From: SSSZ01 sp036732025
GTDB taxonomy: Bacteria; Pseudomonadota; Gammaproteobacteria; Burkholderiales; Rhodocyclaceae
DNA: 64,000 bases
Assembly: GCA_036732025.1 (NCBI GenBank)
Contig: DAINDE010000006.1
Location: 1-64,000 of the forward strand
Direction: 5' to 3'
The translations under genes and the position numbers were made by a program. The notes beneath the pieces are model-generated. The model did no database searches and had not been told where the DNA came from. It saw nothing but the letters and a program-made list of their open reading frames with translations. Position 1 is the stretch's first letter; every line of letters begins with the position of its first letter. Positions 18,139 through 28,809 of the stretch are shown here, piece after piece.

Positions 18139-18525
18139 TTAGCCGGGTCGGTTGCGCATGAAATCGGCGGTGTTGAAGAAGTTTTCCAGCAGCTTCTGCC
18201 GCAGGCCTTCCTCGATGCCGACGTCCTCCATGGCGAGCACCATGCAGGCGACCCACTGGTCCCGTTCCCCGGTGCCGATGGCAAACGGCATGTGGCGGGC
18301 CCGCAGGCGGGGATGGCCGAATTTTTCGACAAACAGGTCGGGGCCGCCGGTCCAGCCGGAAAGGAACATGAACAGCTTGTCGCGGGAGCCCTTGAGGTCC
18401 GCCGGGTGCATGGCGCGAATGCCCTGGAACTGGGGCACCGTGTCCATCAGCTGGTAGAAGCGGTCGCACAGGCGGCCGATGCCGGCTTCGCCGCCGAGCA
18501 GCTCGTAGGTGGTCGTTTGCGTCAT
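18139..18525 (-). CDS. Group 2 truncated haemoglobin
   Basis: This 128-residue TrHb2 globin has the group 2 landmarks: YELLGGEAGIGRLCDRFYQLMD, then LFMFLSGWTGGPDLFVEKFGHPRLRARHMPF, with the proximal His in LRARHMPF and the Trp in ERDQWVACM that shapes the distal site. TrHb2 proteins bind O2 or NO and are linked to oxidative or nitrosative stress. The start at 18525 (MTQTTTYELL) follows an AGGAAAG ribosome site; upstream in-frame residues are basic and unlike the family. Divergent from a small membrane protein gene, with a GC-rich palindrome (18575-18592) in the gap. Confidence 0.93.
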   Translation of the reverse strand: MTQTTTYELLGGEAGIGRLCDRFYQLMDTVPQFQGIRAMHPADLKGSRDKLFMFLSGWTGGPDLFVEKFGHPRLRARHMPFAIGTGERDQWVACMVLAMEDVGIEEGLRQKLLENFFNTADFMRNRPG

Positions 18526-18574
18526 GAAAGTCTTTCCTGGGAAGGCCGATAGTTTACCGCAGGCGGACGCCTTG

Positions 18575-18592
18575 CCGGGGCCTCGGCCCCGG
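18575..18592. promoter_or_regulatory. Perfect GC palindrome between divergent genes
   Basis: CCGGGGCC (18575-18582) and GGCCCCGG (18585-18592) form a perfect 8-base inverted repeat with a 2-base centre, between the truncated haemoglobin gene and the divergent small membrane gene. It could be an operator or simple structure; no regulator can be named. Confidence 0.25.
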
Positions 18593-18630
18593 TGCATCAT
18601 GGCGGCCGATACCCTGTTCCGGAGCCTTCC

Positions 18631-19005
18631 ATGACTGCACCGCGCCTCGTTGGCCTGTTCGTCGTCCTCATCGGCCTGTTGTCCGGCACCGTCCTCGTCG
18701 CCCAGCCCTTCGTCGCGCCGCTGGAGGCATCGCCCCTGGTCATGGGCCTTCTCTTTCCCGCCTGCCTGCTGGTGGGCTTGCCCCTCTATGCCGCCGGCCC
18801 CGAGCGGGGCCAGGCGCTGCGCATGGCCGGCGGGGCGCTGGTGGCCCTGGGCATGTTCGCGCTGCTCGGCCTGTTCGTGGACGGCACGGGCCTGGTGAAT
18901 GGCCTGCGCCCGACCCTGGCCCTCTGGCTGGTGGCCCCTGCCTCCCTGGTGGGCGGCCTGATGCTCAACGCCTTCGCCAACGCCCTGGAGCGGGTCCGGC
19001 CGTAA
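18631..19005 (+). CDS. Small hydrophobic membrane protein, unknown function
   Basis: This 124-residue protein has four predicted membrane helices (about 5-27, 32-50, 60-77 and 90-110) separated by short loops, with almost no charged residues until the C-terminus. No family is recognised. The start at 18631 follows CCGGAGCC; an upstream ATG at 18592 would add a basic, unlikely N-terminus. It is monocistronic and convergent with the diguanylate cyclase gene, with 15 bases between stops. Confidence 0.65.
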   Translation: MTAPRLVGLFVVLIGLLSGTVLVAQPFVAPLEASPLVMGLLFPACLLVGLPLYAAGPERGQALRMAGGALVALGMFALLGLFVDGTGLVNGLRPTLALWLVAPASLVGGLMLNAFANALERVRP

Positions 19006-19020
19006 GGCTGCGGGGCCCCT

Positions 19021-20178
19021 TCAGGGCAATGCGTCGGCCAGGTGGCCGGCGCCATCCACGTGCAGGATGCCGCCTCCGCCATGGAGCAGCTTGCTGCGGT
19101 ACATGGCCTTGTCCACCGAGGCGATGACCGATTCCAGGTCGGCGCCGTGGTCGGGGAAGTTGCCCACACCGATGGAGACGTTGAAGTCAATGCCGCTTTC
19201 CCGCGACCAGTCGTTGATCGCCTGGCGCACCCGCTGGGCGACGACGTCGCCGCCTTGACGGGAAGTGCGCGGCAGGATGAGCAGGAATTCGTCGCCCCCG
19301 TAGCGGGCCACCAGGTCGACGTCGCGCACGTTGTCGAGGATGCGGCGGGCCACCGCCATCAGCACCCGGTCCCCCACGTCGTGGCCGTGGGTGTCGTTGA
19401 CGCCCTTGAAGCCGTCGAGATCGGCGAAGAGGACGACGATTTCGCCGCCGTGGATATCGGGGGACTGGAAAAGCTGGGACGCCCGTTCCATCAGGGCGCG
19501 CCGGTTGAGCATGCCTGTCAGGGGATCCATGTTGCGCTCATGGGCGAGCTTGGCCCGGGCCCGCTCGATCTTGACGGTGAGCGAGTAGGAATAAAGGACG
19601 ATGATGGCGAAGAAGACCAGGAAGAAGATGGCGCTCACCGAGAAGATGCTGACGTAGTCGAACAGGCGCAGCCAGACGATGATGACGGCAGCCCCGAGGG
19701 TGCCGATCACCGCTTCGCCGAACAGGCGCAGTCCGTAGCGCATGCCGTTGCCGAGAATGACCATGAGGTAGACCAGGAACCCCGGGGAACTGAGCGTCGA
19801 GTCGGCCAGCACGGCGAAGGTGGCGGCGGCCAGGTCGACCCACATGGTCAGTCGCTGGCGCCAGGGGGCATGGGGCTGGCGCCAGGCATGCCACATGAAG
19901 AAGACGAGTTCGAGCCCGTAGGCGGTAAACACCAGGGTGACGGTGGTGAGGCTTACCCAGGGCCGGACCTGGGCCTCGCCCCCGAAGCTGAAATACATGA
20001 GGGCCAGGGCGCAGAACAGCAGGCGGGTCCAGTACTGGGACCGCTGATCCTCCCAGCTGGCGCACCGCTGCCCGCTGCTCCAGGCGGCGAGGTCGAGCCG
20101 ATGGCGAAGGCCGGAAAGGCCGTCCATGGCCCGCCGGGACTGGCTGTCGCGCCCTGCGCATTTCACTTCAACCGACAT
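19021..20178 (-). CDS. Membrane-bound diguanylate cyclase (GGDEF)
   Basis: This 385-residue protein has about five or six membrane helices (residues about 51-66, 75-97, 110-128, 133-172 and 178-200), a short linker and a C-terminal GGDEF domain (about 212-375). The active-site motif YGGDEF (294-298) is intact, and an RxxD inhibitory site (RDVD, 285-288) lies six residues upstream. It should therefore make c-di-GMP from GTP with product inhibition. The first 45 residues are cytoplasmic. The membrane part is not an MHYT, MASE1 or CHASE domain that I recognise. It lies downstream of ygiQ on the same strand, separated by 166 bases with two strong hairpins. Confidence 0.9.
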   Translation of the reverse strand: MSVEVKCAGRDSQSRRAMDGLSGLRHRLDLAAWSSGQRCASWEDQRSQYWTRLLFCALALMYFSFGGEAQVRPWVSLTTVTLVFTAYGLELVFFMWHAWRQPHAPWRQRLTMWVDLAAATFAVLADSTLSSPGFLVYLMVILGNGMRYGLRLFGEAVIGTLGAAVIIVWLRLFDYVSIFSVSAIFFLVFFAIIVLYSYSLTVKIERARAKLAHERNMDPLTGMLNRRALMERASQLFQSPDIHGGEIVVLFADLDGFKGVNDTHGHDVGDRVLMAVARRILDNVRDVDLVARYGGDEFLLILPRTSRQGGDVVAQRVRQAINDWSRESGIDFNVSIGVGNFPDHGADLESVIASVDKAMYRSKLLHGGGGILHVDGAGHLADALP

Positions 20179-20344
20179 CGGATCTCCACACCGGGCGGCG
20201 GCATGGCGCGGTGCAAACGAGTCTTCCCGGCCAGGAAGACTGCGTACGCGTCAGGTCGTGCAAACCGGTCGCATATGACGACGCAGAAGTATCGCCACAT
20301 CACGCCGGCCAGTCAAATACCGTTTGACTGCGTCGGCCCCGGAG
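20179..20344 (-). promoter_or_regulatory. Structured 166-base leader between ygiQ and the diguanylate cyclase gene
   Basis: Two perfect 8-base-pair hairpins occur: AGTCTTCC/GGAAGACT (20220-20241, 6-base loop) and CAGTCAAA/TTTGACTG (20310-20330, 5-base loop). A third pairing, CGACGCAG (20279-20286) with CTGCGTCG (20328-20335), would compete with the second hairpin. A GTGCAAAC direct repeat appears at 20211 and 20258. No T-run follows either stem, so ordinary termination is unlikely. Mutually exclusive stems upstream of a diguanylate cyclase are the pattern of an RNA switch, but no known riboswitch class is recognised. Confidence 0.35.
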
Positions 20345-22489
<2,145 letters not shown>

Positions 22490-22663
22490 CGGCAGGGAAA
22501 TAAGCGAATGGGTGGAGCACAGACCGGCAACGGGCGAAAAAGGTTCAGTCGATGCGCCGCGCCAAAAGCTATATTTTCTCACGATCGCGATGGCTGCGCC
22601 GGCCCGGCCCACCATCGGCCCGTATGGCATAATCGGACCGCGCCCTTGCCCCCGGAAGCCGCC

Positions 22664-22993
22664 ATGAACCTTATTCGCCTCGACCGATCCGACGCCCTGC
22701 TGGTCGCCGCCAGCGGCCAGATCGACCACGCCAGTGCCGACGCCTTCCTGGCGTCGCTGCAGGCCATGCTTGCCGCGGCGCCGGTACGGGGGCCGCTGGT
22801 CCTGGATATTTCCGGCGTCGACTACATTTCCAGCGCCGGCCTGCGCGCCCTCATGGTCGTGGCGCGGCAGGCCGGACGCATGGGCGTCACCGGTCTGCAG
22901 CCCCTGGTCCGGGAGGTGTTTGCCATTGCCCGTTTCGAGCTGATCGTGCCCTGCTTTCCCGATGCGGACGCGGCCGTGAAGGCCCTCGCCTGA
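22664..22993 (+). CDS. STAS domain anti-sigma-factor antagonist (RsbV/SpoIIAA-like)
   Basis: This 109-residue single STAS domain has the signature LVLDISGVDYISSAGLRAL, with Ser56/Ser57 as the phosphorylation site. In partner switching, the unphosphorylated protein sequesters an RsbW-type kinase and so releases its target. The stop TGA shares bases with the next ATG (TGATG at 22991-22995), coupling it to the CHASE2-PP2C gene, the expected phosphatase. The HATPase at 26143 is the likely kinase partner. The divergent ygiQ gene starts 174 bases upstream. Confidence 0.9.
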   Translation: MNLIRLDRSDALLVAASGQIDHASADAFLASLQAMLAAAPVRGPLVLDISGVDYISSAGLRALMVVARQAGRMGVTGLQPLVREVFAIARFELIVPCFPDADAAVKALA

Positions 22994-25092
22994 TGCCGGA
23001 GCGGTTCCGGGGAGCACGCGGTTCGCTCCCCGTCGCCCTCGCCGCCACCCTCTTCCTGCTGGCCGCCGCGGCGCTTCTGGCGCGCATCGACGCCACGCCG
23101 CTGGCCGGCATACGCCAGCTCTACTTCGATCACCTGCAGCGCCTCATGCCCCGCGACCGCAGCGCCGTCCCGGTGGTGGTGGTCGCCATCGACGAGCGCA
23201 GCCTTCAAGCCCAGGGCCAGTGGCCCTGGCGGCGGGACGTGCTGGCCCGGCTGACCGGGCACCTCCTCGCCGGCCAGCCGCTGGCGGTTGGTTTCGATGT
23301 CCTCTTCATCGAGCCCGACCGCTTCTCTCCGGAGGAACTGGCCCGCCAGTTGCCCGGCCTGCCGCCCGCAACCCTGGCCCGAGTTCCCGATCCGGACCGC
23401 CAGCTCGCCGCCGCCCTCGCCGCCGGGCCCACGGTGCTGGCGCTATCCGGCGCCCCGGTGGCCCAGGCAGCAGCACGCCTCCCCGCCCGCGGCACCCCGC
23501 TGGCCACCGCCGCAGGCGGGGATTCTGGCGCCCTCCCGCTCTTTCCCGCCGCCCTGGTCAGCCGTCCCGAACTGGAAGCGGCGGCGGCGGGCCAGGGGCT
23601 CATCAACGCGCCGCCCGATCTCGCCGGCGGCGAGGACGAGCGCGGCGTCCTGCGCCGGGTGCCGCTGCTGGGGCGGATCGGCGACGCGGTGGTGCCCACC
23701 CTGGGACTGGAGATGGTGCGCCTGGCGCTGGGCGCCCAGGCCGTGGCCTTTTCCGGCACCGCCGCGGGGGTCGGCGACTATCGCCTGCCGACCTTGCCCG
23801 ATGCCCAGTTGCTGCTCCATTTCGGCCACAGCCTTGGCGACCGGCACATTTCGGCCGCCGACGTCCTCTCCGGCGCGGCATCGCCGGACACCTGGCGAGG
23901 CCGGCTGGTGATCGTCGGCCTCACTGCCCAAGGGCTGGTGGACCGGGTGGTGACGCCCCTGGGAGAGGCCACCTACGGTGCCGACATCCACGCCCAGGTC
24001 ATCGAAAGCCTGCTGGCCGGCGACGGGCTGCGCCGCCCACCATCCATGGCGGGCCTGGAGCTGGCCGCCCTGCTCCTGGGCGGCACCCTGCTAACCCTGG
24101 CGGTACCCCGCCTGCGCCCGGCCCTGGCGGCCGCCCTCGGCGCCGGCACCCTGGCGGCGGCGTGGCTGGCGGGCTACGCCGCCTTCGCGGCCGGCGACTG
24201 GCTGTTCGACGGCGCCTCCGTGGCGGTACTCCTCAACCCCCTCTTCCTCGGCCTCCTCGGCCATACCCTGATGGTGGCCGATCGCCGGCGCCGGCAGGTG
24301 GAATGCGATCTCCAGGCCAGCCGGGAAGCGGCAGCCCGGGACGCCGGCGAACTGGACGCGGCCCGCCGCATCCAGATGGGCCTCTTGCCCGACCTGGCCC
24401 GGGATTTCGCCGGCGACCCGCGCTTTGGCGTTGCCGCCCTGCTGGAACCGGCGCGGGCCGTCGGCGGCGATTTCTACGATTGTTTCGCCCTCGACGGCCG
24501 GCGGCTCTGCCTGGTCATCGGCGACGTCTCCGGCAAGGGCGTGCCGGCCAGCCTGTTCATGACCGTGGCCAAGGTCCTCGCCGGCGCCCTGGCGCGGCGC
24601 AGCGCCGATCCCGGCGAGGCGCTTTCCCGGGTGCAGGAGGAGCTGGAACGGCGCAATCCGGAGATGATGTTCGTCACCGTCCTGGCGGCGGTGCTCGATC
24701 TCGAGGATGGCACGTTGCGCTACGCCTCCGCCGGCCACGATGCCCCCCTGCTCCGGCGAGGTGGCGACGTGACGGCTCTCGACGTGGCCGGGGTCGCCGG
24801 TCCCCCGCTGTGCGCCCTTCCCGGCCATGAATTCGGGACCGCCAGCGCCCGGCTGGCGCCCGGCGACCTGCTTTGCCTCTTCACCGACGGCGCCACCGAA
24901 GCCAGGGACGGGCACGGGTTCTTTGGCCGGGCGCGACTGGCGGCGGCCCTGGCCGAGGCGTCGGCCGAGCGCCCAGAGGACTGCCTGCAGCACCTGCGAG
25001 CCGCCGTGCGCCGCTTCGAAGGCGGCCGGCCGCCGGCCGACGACCTGGCCCTCCTCGCCCTGCGCTGGCGGGGCCCGCTCAGCGGACCGTGA
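22993..25092 (+). CDS. CHASE2-sensor PP2C/SpoIIE-type serine phosphatase (RsbU-like)
   Basis: This 699-residue membrane protein begins with a signal-anchor helix (about 12-32). A long periplasmic CHASE2 sensor domain follows to about residue 350, with the typical VVVVAIDERSLQAQGQWPWRRDVLARL start. Membrane helices then lie at about 355-435. The cytoplasmic C-terminal half holds a PP2C SpoIIE domain: ARRIQMGLLP, AVGGDFYD (about 490-496), IGDVSGKGVPASLFM, YASAGHDAPLL and LLCLFTDGATEA, with the metal-binding Asp and Gly residues intact. The enzyme should dephosphorylate the STAS protein encoded just upstream (start codons overlap). Its last 14 bases overlap the convergent OmpA-like gene. Confidence 0.92.
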   Translation: MPERFRGARGSLPVALAATLFLLAAAALLARIDATPLAGIRQLYFDHLQRLMPRDRSAVPVVVVAIDERSLQAQGQWPWRRDVLARLTGHLLAGQPLAVGFDVLFIEPDRFSPEELARQLPGLPPATLARVPDPDRQLAAALAAGPTVLALSGAPVAQAAARLPARGTPLATAAGGDSGALPLFPAALVSRPELEAAAAGQGLINAPPDLAGGEDERGVLRRVPLLGRIGDAVVPTLGLEMVRLALGAQAVAFSGTAAGVGDYRLPTLPDAQLLLHFGHSLGDRHISAADVLSGAASPDTWRGRLVIVGLTAQGLVDRVVTPLGEATYGADIHAQVIESLLAGDGLRRPPSMAGLELAALLLGGTLLTLAVPRLRPALAAALGAGTLAAAWLAGYAAFAAGDWLFDGASVAVLLNPLFLGLLGHTLMVADRRRRQVECDLQASREAAARDAGELDAARRIQMGLLPDLARDFAGDPRFGVAALLEPARAVGGDFYDCFALDGRRLCLVIGDVSGKGVPASLFMTVAKVLAGALARRSADPGEALSRVQEELERRNPEMMFVTVLAAVLDLEDGTLRYASAGHDAPLLRRGGDVTALDVAGVAGPPLCALPGHEFGTASARLAPGDLLCLFTDGATEARDGHGFFGRARLAAALAEASAERPEDCLQHLRAAVRRFEGGRPPADDLALLALRWRGPLSGP

Positions 25093-25660
25093 TCTCGACC
25101 CGGCGGTTGCGGGGTTCCGCCACTTCGTCCGCCGTCGGCACCAGGGGCTCCCGCTCGCCGCGGCCGGCCGTCTCGATGATGCCTTCCGGAAAACCGGCCG
25201 CCACCAGGGTTTCCTTGACGCTTTGCGCCCGGCGCAGGGACAGATCGTCGTTGGCGGCCGTACTGCCCACCCGGTCGGTGTGGCCGACCACGGTGATTTC
25301 CGGCGCCGGCCGCGTTGCCAGCTCGGCCTTGAGGCGCTCCAGTTCGGGGAGGGATTCCGGCGTCAGCTCCTCGCGGCCCTCGACGAAATGGACGACGAAG
25401 CTGGCGGCCCGGGTGGGTTGCGCCCCCAGCGCCGCACCGAAGCGCGCCGCCACCTCGTCGGGAGTGGCGGTGTAGGCGGAAACGGCGCCGGCCTGGTGCA
25501 AGGTGGCGGCGTAGGGGCGGTCGAGGACGATCTCTTCCTGGCCGCTCCGGACCACCAGCGCCGTCGCGCGGCTCCCGGCGTCCGGCAGCAGCACTACCCG
25601 TTCACTGGCGCAGCCGGCGAGGATTGCCGCCAGCAGGGTGAGGGAAAGGGCCAGCTTCAT
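25079..25660 (-). CDS. OmpA-family lipoprotein
   Basis: The 193-residue protein starts with a lipoprotein signal (lipobox LAGC, Cys17). A Ser/Ala-rich segment and an OmpA C-terminal peptidoglycan-binding domain (about 92-193) follow: FVEGREELTPESLPELERLKAEL, TVVGHTDRVGSTAANDDLSLRRAQSVKETL and ETAGRGEREPLVP with PRNRRVEITV. The conserved Asp and Arg for meso-diaminopimelate binding are present. It should tether the outer membrane to peptidoglycan. It overlaps the FecR gene by four bases (ATGA). The gene is in opposite orientation inside the partner-switching locus, suggesting an envelope-sensing module. Confidence 0.9.
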   Translation of the reverse strand: MKLALSLTLLAAILAGCASERVVLLPDAGSRATALVVRSGQEEIVLDRPYAATLHQAGAVSAYTATPDEVAARFGAALGAQPTRAASFVVHFVEGREELTPESLPELERLKAELATRPAPEITVVGHTDRVGSTAANDDLSLRRAQSVKETLVAAGFPEGIIETAGRGEREPLVPTADEVAEPRNRRVEITVR

Positions 25661-26115
25661 TCATCGCCTCCCCGTGCCACTTCGACGGCGAACTCGGTGC
25701 CGCGGACTCCCAGGACGGCCGTCGGCGTGCGGAATTCCACCTTCTCCGGGGCCTGTCGGGCCAGTTTTCCGGTCGCCACGGCCAGGGTACCTCGGCCCAG
25801 CGTCGCCGCCATGGCACCCGCGTGAGTGGTGCTGTCGAAGGCGTAGCGGTCGAGGGTCAGCGTCGAGTTGGGACCGGCGGAGAGCAAGGTCTGGTCCCGC
25901 AGGGTAATGCCGACGCTGCCGTCGGGGCCGGTCCGCAGGGTGTCGGCGGGATGGACGCTGGTCCCCACCGGCGCCGGCAGGCGGGTGCCCGCCCGCTCGA
26001 TGGTCACCGTTCCGCGGCTGGTCTTGACGGTTCCGGCCGGCGGCGCTTCTTCGCCCACCGCGCTCGCGACCGCCAAGCAGGCGCCGACGAACAGGGCCCA
26101 ATGTGGTCTAATCAT
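25657..26115 (-). CDS. Periplasmic FecR-domain protein
   Basis: This 152-residue exported protein has a Sec signal peptide (MIRPHWALFVGACLAVASA) and a single FecR domain: GTVKTSRGTVTIERAGTRLPAPVGTSVHPADTLRTGPDGSVGITLRDQTLLSAGPNSTLTLDRYAF, and a C-terminal TAVLGVRGTEFAVEVA. There is no transmembrane anti-sigma segment, so it is not a classical FecR signalling protein. Free FecR-domain proteins frequently neighbour CHASE2 proteins, as here; a ligand for the CHASE2 sensor is a plausible role but is inference. It is coupled to the OmpA-like gene by an ATGA overlap and diverges from the HATPase gene 27 bases away. Confidence 0.85.
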   Translation of the reverse strand: MIRPHWALFVGACLAVASAVGEEAPPAGTVKTSRGTVTIERAGTRLPAPVGTSVHPADTLRTGPDGSVGITLRDQTLLSAGPNSTLTLDRYAFDSTTHAGAMAATLGRGTLAVATGKLARQAPEKVEFRTPTAVLGVRGTEFAVEVARGGDE

Positions 26116-26142
26116 GGCAGACTCCCTGACGATTTAATTGGC

Positions 26143-26583
26143 ATGGACCGGAATTCTACGGAAATTTCGCTGCCGGCGCGCCACGACAGCTTGGTGCCCC
26201 TGCTCGACTGGCTCGCCCTTCAGGCCGCCCTGGCCGGCGTGAGCGAAGCCGACGCCCGCCGCCTGCGCCTGGTGCTGGAGGAGTTGTTCGTCAACACGGT
26301 GGACCATGGCTTCGCCGGTGGCGGCGAGGGCATGGTCAGCGTCGCCCTGGCGGCCACGCCGGGGGGAGCGCAACTGCGTTACGGAGACGAGGGTCCGCCC
26401 TTCGATCCCACCGACCGGGCGCCGGCCGTCAGCGACGGAGTCCGTCCGGGCGGTTTCGGCCTCGGCCTGGCGCGGGGGTTGGCGGAAGCGATGCGCTATC
26501 GGCGGGAAGCCGGGCGCAACATCCTGGAGGTGGACTTCCGTTTTCCGGCGAAAGACTGCCTCACGGGGCGGCGGGATGGGTAA
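26143..26583 (+). CDS. RsbW-like HATPase (anti-sigma/serine kinase)
   Basis: This 146-residue GHKL-type ATPase domain carries the N box RLVLEELFVNTVDHGF (Glu46, Asn51), a G1-like DEGPPFDP (82-89) and a glycine-rich GGFGLGLARGL (103-113). It belongs to the RsbW/SpoIIAB type kinase family and would phosphorylate the STAS protein. STAS, PP2C and this gene make a full partner-switching set, with two envelope genes inserted on the opposite strand. Stop to start of the EAL-REC gene is 60 bases, so it heads the long signalling operon. Confidence 0.88.
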   Translation: MDRNSTEISLPARHDSLVPLLDWLALQAALAGVSEADARRLRLVLEELFVNTVDHGFAGGGEGMVSVALAATPGGAQLRYGDEGPPFDPTDRAPAVSDGVRPGGFGLGLARGLAEAMRYRREAGRNILEVDFRFPAKDCLTGRRDG

Positions 26584-26643
26584 AATGGACCGCGCCGGCC
26601 GCCCCAGCGGCCAGGTTTCCGGGGAACAACGGAGGGGACGCTG

Positions 26644-28443
26644 ATGGATGTCGGGGATTCGGGGATGCCAACGGCCAAGGCCGCCGAGGTTCGTTTCGAC
26701 GGACTGACGGGCCTGCCCAACCGTCTGCTCTTCGCCGACCGCCTCAACCATATCCTGCTGGTGAGCGAGCGTTATGGCGGCAAGGCGGCCGTGGTCCTGG
26801 TGGGCCTGGATCGCTTGCCCGTGGTTTACGATTCCCTCGGTACCGATGCCGGCAATACCCTGGTGCAGTTGTGTGCAGAGCGCATCGCCGCCTCGACGCG
26901 GCGCAGCGATTCGGCGGGACGCCTGGGGGCCGACCTTTTCGGCCTGATCCTGCCCCAGGTCGGCGATGCCCAGGAGGCCGGCCACCTGGCCCGCAGCCTG
27001 CTGGCGCGGTTGGGCGAACCCTTCCGCGTCATGGACCAGGAAATCCTGGTCGGCGGCAGTGTCGGCATCGCCCTCTTCCCCGATGACGCCGCCGATGCCG
27101 AAGCGCTCCTGCGTTGCGCCGATGCCGCCCTGCAGCGGGCACGGGAAGAAGGGCGCCACGCCTATCAGTACTATTCGCCGGCCATGACCCAGCGCGCCAT
27201 GGAGCACATGCGCCTGGAAGCCGACCTGCGCCGCGCCATCGCCGCCGGTGAGTTCGAGCTGTACTACCAGCCCAAGGTCAGCTGCGGTTCCGGGGAGATC
27301 GTCGGCATGGAGGCGCTGCTGCGCTGGAACCGCCCCGGCCTGGGCCTGGCGATGCCCGGGGATTTCGTCCCGCTGCTGGAAGAAACCGGGCTCATCAACC
27401 AGGTCGGCGAATGGGCCATCGAAACCGCCTGCCGGCAGGTCAAACAGTGGATGGAGGCCGGCCTCGGCAAGCCGGCGGTGGCGGTCAACCTTTCCGCCCG
27501 CCAGTTGGCGGACAGCGACCTGCTCGGGGTGGTGGAAGGCATCCTCGCGCGGCTCGACTTCCCCGCCGACCGGCTCGAACTGGAGCTGACCGAAAGCGTG
27601 CTCATGCACAACGTCCAGCAGATCATTCCGGTCCTTGCCGGACTGCGCCAGTTGGGCGTGCGCCTGTCGGTGGACGATTTCGGCACCGGCTATTCCAGCC
27701 TTTCCTACCTCAAACGCTTTCCCCTCGATGCGGTGAAGGTGGACCGTTCCTTCGTCCAGGACATCACCGCCGACCCCGATGACGCCTCGATCACCCGGGC
27801 GGTCATCAACATGGCCCACAACCTCAAGCTCAAGGTCGTCGCCGAGGGCGTGGAGAGCCAGGGCCAACTGACCCTGCTGGTGGCCAACCAGTGCGACGAG
27901 ATCCAGGGTTATTACTTCAGCCGGCCGGTGCCGGCGGCGGAGATGGAAAGGATGCTGGCCGAGGGCCGCGCCGTTCCCGCCGACGTGCTGCGCCCGGGCA
28001 AGCGCCAGCGGACCGTGCTGCTGGTGGACGACGAGGAGAACATCCTGGCCGCCCTGCGCCGCCTGCTGCGCCGGGACGGCTACCGCATCCTGACCGCCGG
28101 CGGCGGCGATGAAGGCCTGCAGGTGCTGGCCCAGAACGAGGTGGACGTCATCATCTCGGACCAGCGCATGCCCAACATGACGGGCGTCGAGTTCCTGCGC
28201 CGGGTCAAGACCATCCACCCCCACACCATCCGCATGGTGCTCTCGGGCTATACGGAACTGCAGTCCATCACCGACGCCATCAACGAGGGCGCCATCTACA
28301 AGTTCCTCACCAAACCCTGGGAAGACGAGCACCTGCGCAAGACCATCGAAGAGGCCCTGCAGCAGAAGGAACTGGCCGACGAGAACCGGCGCCTGCACCA
28401 GGAGCTGCAGGCGGCTAACCGGGATCTCGCCGAATCCAACTAG
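26644..28443 (+). pseudogene. EAL-REC regulator with degenerate GGDEF, cut by an in-frame amber codon
   Basis: The 599-codon frame has a degenerate GGDEF domain (about 15-180; the motif reads GADLF at 95-99, so no cyclase activity is expected). An apparently active EAL phosphodiesterase domain follows (about 190-440; EALLRW at 223-227, ELTES, DDFGTGYSS, EGVE), then a REC domain (455-575; Asp506 in ISDQRMP; TKPWED) and the start of a coiled coil. The frame ends at TAG (28441-28443). The same frame continues at once as LRLLLDEKQRQLKRDETSLDVVQEL and a PAS-like domain (28447-28809). The natural gene probably ran from 26644 to 28809. The EAL and REC parts could still work if the truncated protein is stable. 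An authentic separate protein or stop-codon readthrough cannot be excluded. Its promoter is unclear; the HATPase gene is 60 bases upstream. Confidence 0.75.
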
Positions 28444-28446
28444 CAG

Positions 28447-28809
28447 TTGCGGCTCCTGCTCGATGAAAAGCAGCGGCAGCTCAAGCGGGACGAGACATCC
28501 CTCGACGTCGTCCAGGAGCTGTTGCAATGCATTCCCATCCCGGTGGTGGGCGTCGATGGCGAAGGCATGGTGGTCTTCGCCAACGGCCCCGCCAGCCACC
28601 TGCTGGGACGGGAGGGCGAGTTGCTCGGCTTGTTCGCCGCCGAGTGCCTTCCCCCTCCCCTGCTTGCCCTGGTGGAACGGGGCGAGGAAACCGCAACCGT
28701 CTGGCGGGCGGACGGACGCGAGTACCGCGTCGACTACCGCCGCCTCGGCCACGCCGGCGACAGCCGGGGCGGCATGCTGTTCCTGGTCCCGCCAGGGGGA
28801 GAGTCATGA
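28447..28809 (+). pseudogene. PAS-like C-terminal part of the amber-interrupted EAL-REC protein
   Basis: In the same frame as the EAL-REC gene and separated by only TAG plus one codon, this 120-codon stretch begins with a coiled coil (LRLLLDEKQRQLKRDETSLDVVQELL) and continues as a PAS-type domain (IPIPVVGVDGEGMVVFANGPASHLLGREGELLG). The only start codon at its head is a TTG with no ribosome site, so independent translation is doubtful. It ends TGA, overlapping the next gene's ATG as ATGA, which shows that the downstream gene was designed to be translated directly after the full-length protein. Confidence 0.7.
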
